Shown piece after piece: positions 17,070 through 26,500 of a stretch of DNA of 64,000 bases (position 1 is the stretch's first letter; the number at the start of each line of letters is the position of its first letter). The notes beneath the pieces were generated by a model, which was not told the DNA's origin, ran no database searches, and worked only from the letters and a program-made list of their open reading frames with translations. The position numbers were made by a program, and so were the translations under genes. This DNA comes from Sideroxyarcus sp. GTDB taxonomy: Bacteria; Pseudomonadota; Gammaproteobacteria; Burkholderiales; Gallionellaceae. The DNA lies in contig JAUSBC010000042.1 of the NCBI GenBank assembly GCA_030652215.1, positions 27,039 through 91,038 of the forward strand, written 5' to 3'.

Positions 17070-18311
17070 TTGAGTCTGATCCGCCCCTTTTCCGGCTTGC
17101 GCCCCGCGCCATCCCGTGCCTCCGAAATCGCCGCCCCGCCCTACGATGTGCTGTCCACCGACGAGGCCCGGGTACGCGCCCAAGGAAAGCCGTGGAGCTT
17201 CTTGCACATTTCCAAGCCGGAAATCGATCTGCCGGTCGGCACCGACCCCTACGCGGCCGAGGTTTACGCCAAGGCAGCCGAGAATCTCGGCAAGATGCTG
17301 GCCGAGGGCGTGCTGGTGCGCGATGCGGCGCCTTGCTATTACGTATATCGCCTGATCATGGGCGGCCACAGCCAGACCGGACTGGTGGCTGCAGCCTCGG
17401 TGGCGGACTACAACACCAACCGCATTCGCAAACATGAATTCACGCGTCCCGACAAGGAAGACGACCGCGTGCGCCAGATTGATGCACTCAATGCGCAGAC
17501 CGGGCCGGTATTGCTGGCCTATCCGGCCGCACCGCAAGTGGATGCGATATTGGCCAAGGCCTCAAGCGGCGCGCCCGATGCGGATGTGACTGCGGAAGAT
17601 GGCATCCGCCACACCATCTGGGTAATACGCGATACGGCCGTGCTCGGCCAGTTGACCGCCGCCTTCGATGCCATGCGCGCGCTTTATATCGCCGACGGAC
17701 ACCACCGTTCCGCCGCCGCGTCGCGCGTGGCCGCCGCACGTCAGGCCGCCAACCCGAAACACAACGGCGAAGAGAGCTACAACTACTTCCTGTCGGTGAT
17801 CTTTCCCCACCACCAGATGAAGATCATGGATTACAACCGCGTGATGACCGACCTCAACGGCATGGATGCCGCGACTTTCCTTAAGCGCATCGCAGAGGAC
17901 TTCTCGGTGCAGCCCAGCGCGACAGCGGTCAAGCCCGCCAAACCCGGCGAGTTCGGCATGTATCTGCCTGGCCAGTGGTATCGCCTGAATATCCGCGCCG
18001 ACCTGATTCCCGTGAACGATCCCGTGGCGCGCCTGGACGTGAGCCTGCTGCAGAACCACCTGATCGCGCCGGTGCTCGGCATCAACGATCCGCGCCGCGA
18101 CAAGCGCATCGACTTTGTCGGCGGCATTCGCGGCTTGCCCGAGCTGGAAAAGCGCGTGAACAGCGACGGCATGGCCGTGGCCTTCGCCCTGTTTGCCACG
18201 CGCATGGAAGACCTGATGGCGGTGGCCGATGCCAATGAAGTGATGCCGCCAAAATCCACCTGGTTCGAGCCCAAACTGGCGGACGGTCTGGTGTCGCACG
18301 TGCTGGACTGA
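17070..18311 (+). CDS. DUF1015 family protein
   Basis: The 413-residue cytoplasmic protein starts SLIRPFSGLRPAPSRASEIA, then APPYDVLSTDEARV, and contains NRIRKHEFTRPDKEDDR, LYIADGHHRSAAASRV and DYNRVMTDLNG, all typical of DUF1015. The family is often linked to serine/phosphoserine metabolism genes, but its reaction is unknown. The start is TTG at 17070: AGGAG (17059-17063) lies 6 nt upstream, the family begins at this point and there is no nearby ATG. Length is normal for the family. Confidence 0.9.
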   Translation: MSLIRPFSGLRPAPSRASEIAAPPYDVLSTDEARVRAQGKPWSFLHISKPEIDLPVGTDPYAAEVYAKAAENLGKMLAEGVLVRDAAPCYYVYRLIMGGHSQTGLVAAASVADYNTNRIRKHEFTRPDKEDDRVRQIDALNAQTGPVLLAYPAAPQVDAILAKASSGAPDADVTAEDGIRHTIWVIRDTAVLGQLTAAFDAMRALYIADGHHRSAAASRVAAARQAANPKHNGEESYNYFLSVIFPHHQMKIMDYNRVMTDLNGMDAATFLKRIAEDFSVQPSATAVKPAKPGEFGMYLPGQWYRLNIRADLIPVNDPVARLDVSLLQNHLIAPVLGINDPRRDKRIDFVGGIRGLPELEKRVNSDGMAVAFALFATRMEDLMAVADANEVMPPKSTWFEPKLADGLVSHVLD

Positions 18312-18345
18312 AGTAGTTCGGCGGGGGAAATTATCGACTTCGCCG

Positions 18346-18412
18346 CACTATTGATCCGGCCATGAGAAGTTTGAAGTCAGCAGTTGCAGGGATTGCCAAC
18401 GCTCCAATTTAA
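18346..18412. repeat. Repeat shared with the right window edge
   Basis: The stretch starting TATTGATCCGGCCATGAGAA and running through GAAGTCAGCAGTTGCA and CGCCAACGCT-like sequence is repeated nearly unchanged at 63722-63778, and inverted at about 63904-63964, each time followed by GGT(C/T)GCTCCCGCGTAGGTTGGGC. Confidence 0.75.
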
Positions 18413-18424
18413 GGTCGCTCCCGC

Positions 18425-18561
18425 GTAGGTTGGGCAGAGCGCAGCGTGCCCAACAAATAAGGCATGCTTATTGGTGTTGGGCACGCTACGCTTCCCCCGC
18501 AAGGGGGAGGCCGATGGGTCCCAACGGCTGCGCCGTTACCCATTCGCTCTGCCCAACCTAC
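18425..18561. repeat. GTAGGTTGGGC hairpin with an insertion in its right arm
   Basis: The left arm is GTAGGTTGGGCAGAGCGCAG + CGTGCCCAACA. The right arm is split: TGTTGGGCACGCTACGCT, then about 50 bp containing CCCCCGCAAGGGGGAGG, then TTCGCTCTGCCCAACCTAC. This copy of the dispersed hairpin therefore carries a secondary insertion. Confidence 0.7.
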
Positions 18562-18611
18562 GCATCTTCGCCGCGCTCGCCGACACAACGCGCCCCAAGC
18601 CGGTATCGCTA

Positions 18612-18671
18612 TAACCAATGACTTACCCGGCGTCGTTTGCCGGGTTAGTCAGATGACTGGTAGTTTCATCA
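18612..18671. repeat. 60-bp hairpin unit, copy 1
   Basis: The unit runs from TAACCAATGACTT to GTAGTTTCATCA and contains the stem ACCCGGC-GTCGTTT-GCCGGGT. A second 60-bp copy at 28535-28594 has three compensated base-pair changes in the stem. The last three bases supply the TGA stop of the adjacent minus-strand sensor gene. Confidence 0.65.
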
Positions 18672-21600
18672 GTCGCTGTGCCCCTTGAAGGCAGTGATAT
18701 AGGTATAACAGGTGCGCGCGTCCTCGGCGAGTTCCATGAAACTGATGGTGCGCTGCCGCCATTCCGTGAAATCCGGTTCGCCCTCGATTCTGGACAAATC
18801 GCGAAAACCCATGTTCCAGTCGAGAAAGACCCGGCGTTGCTCGTATCCCTGAATGACAACCCGCACGTCCTTGTGGCGCGGGTCTTTCTTTAACTGCTCC
18901 AACAATTCCAGCACATTCTCGCGGCTGCCTTCGAGCATTTGCATGAAGCAACCATCCTGGTAAAGCAGACAACCTGTGACACCGAGAGACTGGTTGTGGC
19001 GCCGCGACAATTCGACAATATTTTCCAGCGTCTCCTTGCCGACAGCCTCGCTGACCCGGCTGACATAGAGCATGAAGAACAAGGTCGGATCGGAGCCCCC
19101 GGGGACGCTGGCCAGTTCGCGATCCACGGTCTCGATGAAGGTCTGCTCGTCGAGCGGGCGATAGAAAAAATAGCCCTGGATGAAATCGCAGCCGTTGGAA
19201 CGCAATTCCTGCAACTGCGCCTCGTTTTCCACGCCCTCGGCCACCAGTTTCAGCCCGAGCGAGCGGCCCAGTCCGATGATGGCGCGAATAATGGTGCGGC
19301 TGTTGGCCTGCTTGTCGACGCCGTCGACAAAGGCCTTGTCGATCTTCAGCACGCTGACCGGCATGCGCGTGAGTTGCGCCAGCGATGAATAGCCGGTGCC
19401 AAAGTCGTCCACCGCCACGCGCAAACCCAGATCGGCCAGTTGCCTGAGCACATGCAGATTGGTTTCTACATCAGCCATCAACGATGTCTCGGTGATCTCG
19501 ATCAGCATGCGGGCCGGATCGGCCCCCGTTTCGCGCAGGATGTCGGCAAAGTCCTGAGCCAGCGTGTCCTCGTTCAACTGGCGCGTCGATACGTTCACCG
19601 ACACATAGGCCGGCGCCTGTTCCCCCCAGCGCTTGCGCCACTTGACCTCGGCCATGCATCCCTGACGGAACACCCATAAACCGATGACCACGATGGGGCC
19701 GGTCATTTCGGCGATGGGGATAAAGACTGCGGGCGAAATTTCGCCTTCCGCCGAATGCCAGCGCAACAACAATTCGGCGCCGGCAATGCGCCCGCTTTCG
19801 GCCGAAACAATGGGCTGAAAGCGGCAGGAAAACTCGTTGCGCTCCAGCGCATGACGCAGCCCCTGGGTCACAGACAGGCGCTGGCGCACCTTCTGCTCCA
19901 GGTTGGCGCTGAAAAACTGCCAGCCGTCGCGCCCCTTTTGCTTCACTTCGTTCATGGCCGTATCGGCCGACCGCAACAGATCGTCTGCGGAATGGGTACT
20001 GCCATGCCCGACCGCGATGCCGATACTGGCCGTGACGAACAGGGAGCGTCCATCGATATCGAAAGGGGTGCGCATTGCTTCGTTGATGCGTTCGGCGAGT
20101 GCCGAGATGGTTGCGGGTTGTTCCAGTTGCTCGCACAACACGACGAACTCGTCGCCGGCCAGCCGCGCCACGGTATCACCCGGTCGCACTATTTCGATCA
20201 GGAGCATGGCTGCCTGCTTCAACAGCGCATCGCCGGTTGCATGTCCGTAGGTGTCGTTCACCAGCTTGAACCCGTCCAGATCGATGAACAGCAAAGCCAC
20301 GCTCAGGCCCTGGCGCTGCGAACGTTGCAGCGCACCGACGAGGCGTTCGCGGATCAATGCGCGGTTCGGCAATTCCGTCAGCGCATCGTGGGTCGCCCGC
20401 CGTAACACGTCCTCTTCCGCGTGCTTGCGCACGGAAATGTCGCTCATGGTGACCACCAGCGTCCATTCATCGCCGTTCCGGATCTTGGCGATGGCCGCTT
20501 CCAGCGGGAAAAAACTGCCGTCCTTGCGATACCCTGCAACCTCGCGCCGCCCGGACATGCGCCGCTCCGTTTCCGCGCCTTCCACGAACCGCTGCACCAT
20601 ATCTACATGGGCTTGGCGCAAGTGCGGCGGCAGCAGCAGGTGGATAGACATGCCGAGCATCTCTTCCAGGGTATAACCGAACATCGCGCACGCGCTGTGA
20701 TTGGCTTCGGCAATGATGCCTTTATCATTGGCGGCGATAATCCCCATGTCGGCAATGGACAATATCTGCCGCGCCTTGTTGGATAGTTCGGCGGCTGCAG
20801 CCGTTTCCGCCGACAAGCGTTGCACCACCTGTGCAGAGGGCGGGGATTCGTGCAGCTTCAAGCCTTGCGCCTGATTCCGGTAGCGTTCCGGCAGCAGCGG
20901 AGGATTGCGGCCGAAACTTTCGACGATGCTGAAGCTGCCGGCTGCATTGCAGCGGGCCAGATAAGTGTTCACATGCGCGCAATGGGTAAGCGCATCCATT
21001 GTCACTTCGCCTTGCGGCGCGCTCACCCGGATGTTTTCCAGCGCGGCCACCACTGCTTCGGATTCCGTGGTCCCCGCCGCTTCAACCGCTTGGGCGTAGG
21101 CGCGCACGCACAGATAGGCACCTTCGCCGAAATTGGTCAGGATGCCGTTGCCGTCGGGCCAGATTCCGTCGACACCGGGCAGTTGTGCGAGTTGATCGAG
21201 AAAGGTCATGTTTTCCGGCGTGTTCACCGACATGAAGTAGGTGTTGCTGGAGTAGAAGCCCTCCCGGACTTGCGCCGGCAAACGGCTGACCATCATCTCG
21301 TCGTAGTGCCCCATCACCACAGCCATGTGCTTCTTCATGCCCATTTCGGTGAAACGCATCAGCAGTTGCAGCTGGTCATCCCCGGCAAAATACGGAACAA
21401 ACACGTCCGCCCCGGAACGGAAGACCTGTTCAAGCAGCGCATTGATCTCCTGCAACCCCGCCCCGATGGGCAGGTACTCCTCGCCGACGATGTCGCCGCC
21501 GAGCGCGAGCAAAGAACGTTTTGCCGCGTCGATCGAGCCGCGCGGCCATTCGTAGTTGTTGCCCGCAAAGAACATCTTCAGTCCAAAGCGTCTAGCCATG

Positions 21601-22022
21601 AACGGGATCATCTTGTCGATCTGCTGGTTGGGCAGCGCGGCAAAATGGAAGAAATAGCGGCCCGCGATGCTGCCTTCGGAAAACGAGAAGTTCAGATAAG
21701 GGATGCGTTTCGGTTCGGCGACCTGGGTGGCGACGGCGATGCGCGAGTTGGACAACAGGTTGCCTATCATCGCAACGCAACGGTGTTCTTCAACCAGGCG
21801 CAAAGCGGCCGGAACGGCGGTCTGGGGCTGGCTGCCGTCGTCCTCGATGAGCAGCTCCAGGGGACGCCCGAGCACTCCGCCTGCGGCATTGATCTCCTTG
21901 CATGCGATTCTGGCTGCGTTGACGATCTCGGCGCCATAAAGCCCGACAATGCCGGTCATCGGGGGCATCAACCCCAACCGGATCGGTTCAACCGTAGCCA
22001 TGTCTCTCTTGTACTCGCTCAT
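18669..22022 (-). CDS. Multidomain sensor: amide-binding-like, PAS, GGDEF, EAL and BLUF
   Basis: Predicted c-di-GMP enzyme of about 1117 residues with no signal peptide or membrane helix, hence cytosolic. Order: type I periplasmic-binding fold like AmiC/FmdD (about 12-370, IRLGLMPPMTGIVGLYGAEI); PAS (about 420-540); GGDEF (about 540-700) with RLAGDEFVVL in place of GGDEF; EAL (about 710-970) with AELLLRW instead of EAL, while ITETS, VDDFGTGYSS, LKIDKAF and AEGVEN are kept; C-terminal BLUF (about 977-1087) with Tyr in LYVSR, Asn in RRHNQ, Gln in FMQMLEG and Trp in FLDWNMGF. The start is uncertain: ATG 22022 is used, ATG 22001 is equally possible. It would couple blue light and a small ligand to c-di-GMP. 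Single gene, divergent from the lectin-like gene. Confidence 0.9.
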   Translation of the reverse strand: MSEYKRDMATVEPIRLGLMPPMTGIVGLYGAEIVNAARIACKEINAAGGVLGRPLELLIEDDGSQPQTAVPAALRLVEEHRCVAMIGNLLSNSRIAVATQVAEPKRIPYLNFSFSEGSIAGRYFFHFAALPNQQIDKMIPFMARRFGLKMFFAGNNYEWPRGSIDAAKRSLLALGGDIVGEEYLPIGAGLQEINALLEQVFRSGADVFVPYFAGDDQLQLLMRFTEMGMKKHMAVVMGHYDEMMVSRLPAQVREGFYSSNTYFMSVNTPENMTFLDQLAQLPGVDGIWPDGNGILTNFGEGAYLCVRAYAQAVEAAGTTESEAVVAALENIRVSAPQGEVTMDALTHCAHVNTYLARCNAAGSFSIVESFGRNPPLLPERYRNQAQGLKLHESPPSAQVVQRLSAETAAAAELSNKARQILSIADMGIIAANDKGIIAEANHSACAMFGYTLEEMLGMSIHLLLPPHLRQAHVDMVQRFVEGAETERRMSGRREVAGYRKDGSFFPLEAAIAKIRNGDEWTLVVTMSDISVRKHAEEDVLRRATHDALTELPNRALIRERLVGALQRSQRQGLSVALLFIDLDGFKLVNDTYGHATGDALLKQAAMLLIEIVRPGDTVARLAGDEFVVLCEQLEQPATISALAERINEAMRTPFDIDGRSLFVTASIGIAVGHGSTHSADDLLRSADTAMNEVKQKGRDGWQFFSANLEQKVRQRLSVTQGLRHALERNEFSCRFQPIVSAESGRIAGAELLLRWHSAEGEISPAVFIPIAEMTGPIVVIGLWVFRQGCMAEVKWRKRWGEQAPAYVSVNVSTRQLNEDTLAQDFADILRETGADPARMLIEITETSLMADVETNLHVLRQLADLGLRVAVDDFGTGYSSLAQLTRMPVSVLKIDKAFVDGVDKQANSRTIIRAIIGLGRSLGLKLVAEGVENEAQLQELRSNGCDFIQGYFFYRPLDEQTFIETVDRELASVPGGSDPTLFFMLYVSRVSEAVGKETLENIVELSRRHNQSLGVTGCLLYQDGCFMQMLEGSRENVLELLEQLKKDPRHKDVRVVIQGYEQRRVFLDWNMGFRDLSRIEGEPDFTEWRQRTISFMELAEDARTCYTYITAFKGHSD

Positions 22023-22221
22023 GCCGCTGTTTGTTGCAGAAATCGCAATTCCCGAAGTATCCCATTCGCGACCAAAATTCGCCATATATATAGAGTCAGG
22101 GGCGAAAACCGGCGAAACATGCCCAAGCGGACAATCCGCGCCCGATGGGCGGGATTTCAAGCCCGTGAGGGTGTGCTAGAGTGCGGGCGCTTTTCACCGA
22201 ACAATGGAGTCAAGGATAGTT

Positions 22222-22794
22222 ATGCGCGAAGTCCTTTTAAGACTGGTCGATGTCCCCATCGCACGAATTCTCGTGCTCGCCGGGTTCATTTTTGTATTGG
22301 TTGGCATTTTGGGCAAGATCGAGGGCAAGATCGAACCCGGCACTGCAGGGCGCATCAGTTCCGCCATTCTCGGTGTGATGCTGCTCGGTATCGGCGTCTT
22401 CATGCAATATTCGGAACTCAAATATGCCGAGTTGCACGAAATCAACGCCAAGGCCCAGATGGATCAAGCCGCCCTGTCGCTCGCCGCATCTTCTGCGCCA
22501 GCCAGTGCCGTCGCGGCTGCGCCAGTGATTCCCATCAAAGTCGTCTCCGGCACTTACGGCCGCAACTGCAATGCCAAAGTCGGCAATGCGACCGCGCCGC
22601 TGTCCGTGACATGCGACGGGCAAAGCAGTTGCGACTTTGTGATCGACACGACCGCGCTGGCAGATCCGGCCCCGAATTGCAGCAAAGACTTTGCGGCCGA
22701 ATGGAAATGCGGCGAAGGAAGCGCAGTCTATTCCGCCGCCCTACCCAGCCTCAACGGCAGCAACGATAAGCTGCGGTTGAGCTGTTTCTATTAA
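22222..22794 (+). CDS. Membrane-anchored protein with SUEL-lectin-like domain
   Basis: The 190-residue product has two N-terminal membrane helices (ILVLAGFIFVLVGILG and AILGVMLLGIGVFMQY), an Ala-rich linker and a C-terminal domain starting SGTYGRNCNAKVG. It has TCDGQSSCDFVID, a DPAPNCSKDF segment and AEWKCGEG. The YGR start, DP..C..K.F and W.C.G pattern with six cysteines resembles the SUEL/galactose-binding lectin domain. The domain is probably periplasmic, with disulfides. ATG 22222 is chosen because AAGGA lies 5 nt upstream; ATG 22204 is in frame. The SUEL assignment rests on pattern resemblance only. Confidence 0.65.
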   Translation: MREVLLRLVDVPIARILVLAGFIFVLVGILGKIEGKIEPGTAGRISSAILGVMLLGIGVFMQYSELKYAELHEINAKAQMDQAALSLAASSAPASAVAAAPVIPIKVVSGTYGRNCNAKVGNATAPLSVTCDGQSSCDFVIDTTALADPAPNCSKDFAAEWKCGEGSAVYSAALPSLNGSNDKLRLSCFY

Positions 22795-22823
22795 TCCCGA
22801 ATAATCCAACAGGCCCCAAAGCC

Positions 22824-22946
22824 GTCATACCGGCGAAGGCCGGTATCCAGCCGATTAAAGATTCCCCCGCAAGGGGGCAACATCAGGGTTTTGTCCGCTA
22901 CGCGGAATGTAATTTCTTGCTGGATTACGGCCTTCGCCGGAATGAC
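22824..22946. repeat. REP-flanked dispersed element
   Basis: GTCATACCGGCGAAGGCCGG at the left and GGCCTTCGCCGGAATGAC at the right enclose a core with AAGGGGGCAACATCAGGGTT and TTGTCCGCTACGCGGA, the inverse of the core at 14728. After it, 22947-23090 holds a half copy of the GTAGGTTGGGC repeat; 23090-23250 shows nothing recognisable. Confidence 0.75.
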
Positions 22947-23261
22947 CCGCCGACGCACGTAGCCCAGATGGAATGAAATGAAATCCGGGAAAACAGGCGC
23001 AAATCCCCGGATTCCGCTGCGCTGCATCCGGGCTACGCAACTCATTTGTTGGGCACGCTTCGCTTTGCCCAACCTACGATTGATCCGGCAATACCCACAC
23101 AGGCTTCTCAACTAGTTGCGGCAATTCCGAGCGCGACATTCCAAACCCTGAATCGCCAAACTGGAACCTGTCCAAGCAGTTACGAAAAACCAGTCTTGTT
23201 CGACCGTGTTTTGCTAACTCTTCCCGCGCGCCAAGTCAATTTTCCGCAGCCAATATATTCC

Positions 23262-23328
23262 TTGAAAAAACTTACCGACCCCCTACAATTAGTCAATTCC
23301 AAATGACTAACCACTATATATAGTGGTT
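23262..23328 (+). promoter_or_regulatory. nrdJ promoter with NrdR-box-like palindrome
   Basis: TTGAAA (23262-23267), 16-bp spacer and TACAAT (23284-23289) form a good sigma-70 promoter. A 22-bp dyad TTAGTCA...TGACTAA follows (23289-23310), then the perfect palindrome CCACTATATATAGTGG (23311-23326), matching the NrdR box form ACACtATATAtaGTGT. NrdR represses ribonucleotide reductase genes. The T-rich run after the palindrome could also make it a terminator, but no gene ends upstream. Confidence 0.6.
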
Positions 23329-23545
23329 TTTCTTTTTCGCCTGAAGTAGCGTGCACATTCAAGGGGGTAGCGCCGTGTTCGATTCCGAAAGCGTTTCAGC
23401 ATCTGCTCGCAACGATTCCGATTCCAGCTCAAGCTCCACAAACACCCCGGACCGACACCAGGCCAACCAGCGCAAGAACACAGGACCGTCCTCCGAACTC
23501 GCCAATAACGTAGCAAACAAATCAGCTACTGAAGGAATACATACC

Positions 23546-26500
23546 ATGACACAAGAAATAAGCACCGAAGTCCTGCTGGAAAAATACGCGGAAGCGGATG
23601 AAACGTCGGTGCAGGACGTGCGCCGCCGCGTCGCGCGCGGTCTGGCGCAGAACGAAAGCCCCGAACAGCGCGCCAAGTGGGAACAAGCTTTCTTCGACGC
23701 GCAGGAAAACGGTTTCGTGCCGGCCGGTCGCATCAACTCCGCCGCCGGATTGAAGATTCAGGCAACCCTCATCAATTGCTTCGTGCAACCCGTGGGCGAC
23801 GCCATCTCCGGCACCACCGACGGCAAGCCCGACATCTACGATGCGCTGCAGCAAGCCGCTGAAACCATGCGCCGCGGCGGCGGCGTGGGCTACGACTTCT
23901 CCTCCATCCGCCCCGAAGGCGCCCACGTCAAAGGCACGAACTCTCGCGCCAGCGGCCCCATCTCTTATATGCGCGTGTTCGACCGCTCCTGCGAGACCGT
24001 GGAATCCGCCGGTGCGCGCCGCGGCGCCCAGATGGGCGTGCTGCGCTGCGATCACCCGGACATCGAGAAATTCATCGGCGCCAAGGATCAGGGCGACCTG
24101 CGCAACTTCAATATCTCGGTCGGCGTGACCGATGCGCTGATGCAGGCCGTGGAAAAAGACGAGGAGTTCGAACTGGTGCACAGCGCCGAGCCTTCCGCCG
24201 CAATCAAGGCTGCGGGTGCGACGCGCCGCGACGACGGCAAGTGGGTGTATCGCAAAGTGCGCGCCACCGACCTGTGGAAGCAGATCATCGCCAGCACCTA
24301 CGACCATGCCGAGCCGGGTGTGCTGTTCATCGACCTGATGAACCGCGACAACAACCTGTCGTATTGCGAGATTATCGAAGCCACGAATCCATGCGTCACC
24401 ACCGACACCTGGGTGATGACAGAACAAGGCACACGTCAGGTCAGCGATCTGATCGGCAAACCCTTCGCCGCAATGATCGACGGCAAGTCCTACCCGACCG
24501 AATCACAGGGATTTTTCTTCACCGGCACCAAGCCGGTACTGCGCCTGAAGACTGCCGAAGGGCATTCGCTGCGACTGACTGCCGACCATAAGGTGCTGCG
24601 CGTTTCCCGTATGTCGCGCCATACGCGCGAAACAGAATGGATCAACGCGGGCGAGTTGCATACCGACGATCAAATCGTGTTGCACGATCATCGCGCCATG
24701 CAGGCTTGGGGCGGCGCACACAATGAAGATGAAGGCTACCTGATCGGTTTGCTGATCGGCGACGGCACACTCAAGACCGACAAAGCGGTGCTGAGCGTTT
24801 GGGACTCCGCGTCCCTGAAAATCGCCAACGGCGCAGACATGCTTCCTGCATCCGGTGTTGCCGGTGTCATGCGCGCCGCCGAACAAGCAGCGCGTTCGAT
24901 GCCGCACCGCTCCGATTTCAACGGCTGGCAAAAGCCGATTGACGGTCGCGGCGAATACCGTCTGGCGACCGGCGCATTGCGCACACTGGCACTGGAGTTG
25001 GGCTTAACTCCCGGCAACAAACGTTTCACGCCGGCAATTGAAACCGGTTCTTCCGATTTTTATCGCGGCGTGTTGCGCGGCATGTTCGACGCCGACGGCT
25101 CGGTGCAAGGCTCACAGGAAAAAGGCATCAGCGTTCGCTTGACGCAGATCGACCTCGGCAACCTGGAGGCGGTGCAGCGCATGCTGCAGCGTCTCGGCAT
25201 CATCTCCACTATCTATCAAAATCGCCGCCCCGCTGAAATGAAGGCGTTGCCGGACGGCAAAGGCGGTTCCAGGGAGTACACCTGCCAGGCGCTGCACGAA
25301 CTCATCATCAGCGGAGAAAACATCGGACGTTATGCCGAACTGATCGGATTTGCGGATAGCGACAAGATGGACAAGCTGAACACTTTGCTGGCCAAGTATC
25401 AGCGCAAGCCCAATTCAGAGCGTTTCGTCGCAACCGTGCTGTCGCTGGAAGAAGATGGCGTGGAAGACGTGTATGACGTGACCGTGGCCGAGGTGCATGC
25501 ATTCGATGCCAATGGACTGTATGTCCACAACTGTGCCGAGCAACCCTTGCCCCCTTCCGGCTGCTGCTGCCTGGGTTCCATCGACATGACACGCATGGTG
25601 AAGAACCCGTTCTCCAAGCTCGCCGGTTTCGATTACGAACCGTTCATACAACTGGTGCGCGTCTCGGTGCGCATGCTGGACAACGTGCTGGATGTGACCG
25701 CATGGCCGTTGCCGGAACAACAAAAGGAAGCGCAAAACAAACGCCGCGTCGGGCTGGGCTTCACCGGCTTGGGCGATGCGCTGGTGATGCTGGGCCTGCG
25801 CTACGACACGGACGAGGCGCGCAACTTTGCCGCCGACATCACGCGCATCATGCGCGACGAGGCGTATCTCGCCTCTATCGACCTGGCCATCGAGCGCGGC
25901 AAATTCCCGCTGCTGGATGCGGACAAGTATCTGTCCGCCCCGCGCTTCGCCTCGCGCCTGCCAGACGAGATCAAGGACAAGATACGCAAGCACGGTCTGC
26001 GCAACAGCCACCTGCTTTCCATCGCACCCACGGGCACCATCTCGCTGGCTTTTGCCGACAATGCCTCCAACGGCATCGAGCCGGCTTTCTCCTGGTTCTA
26101 CACGCGCAAGAAACGCATGATGGACGGCACCACCAAGGATTACTCGGTGGAAGACCACGCCTGGCGCGTGTTCAAGCAGCAGGGCGGCGATGTCAAAAAT
26201 CTGCCGCCGGCTTTCGTCACCGCGCTGGAAATTTCCGCCATCGATCACATGAAGATGGTCGCCGCCGTGGCGCCGTTCATCGACACCTCGATCAGCAAGA
26301 CCGTCAACGTGCCCGCCGAGTATCCGTATGAGGATTTCAAGGACCTCTACACCGAAGCCTGGAAAGCCGGACTGAAGGGGCTGGCGACCTATCGCCCGAA
26401 CAGCGTGCTGGGTTCGGTGCTGTCCGTCACGCCGGAGAAAAAGGAAGAGGAACAACCGCAGGACTTCGTGTTCGACCAGGACCGCCGCATCGTGCTGGAA

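Noticed and set aside
20820..22769. A 649-residue plus-strand frame across the BLUF sensor and the lectin-like gene
   Set aside because: It overlaps two supported genes in other frames and its product has no recognisable motif.
23329..23545. Possible cobalamin riboswitch in the nrdJ leader
   Set aside because: A B12-dependent enzyme made this worth checking, but no B12 box (GCCACTG-like) or paired helices could be found in the leader.
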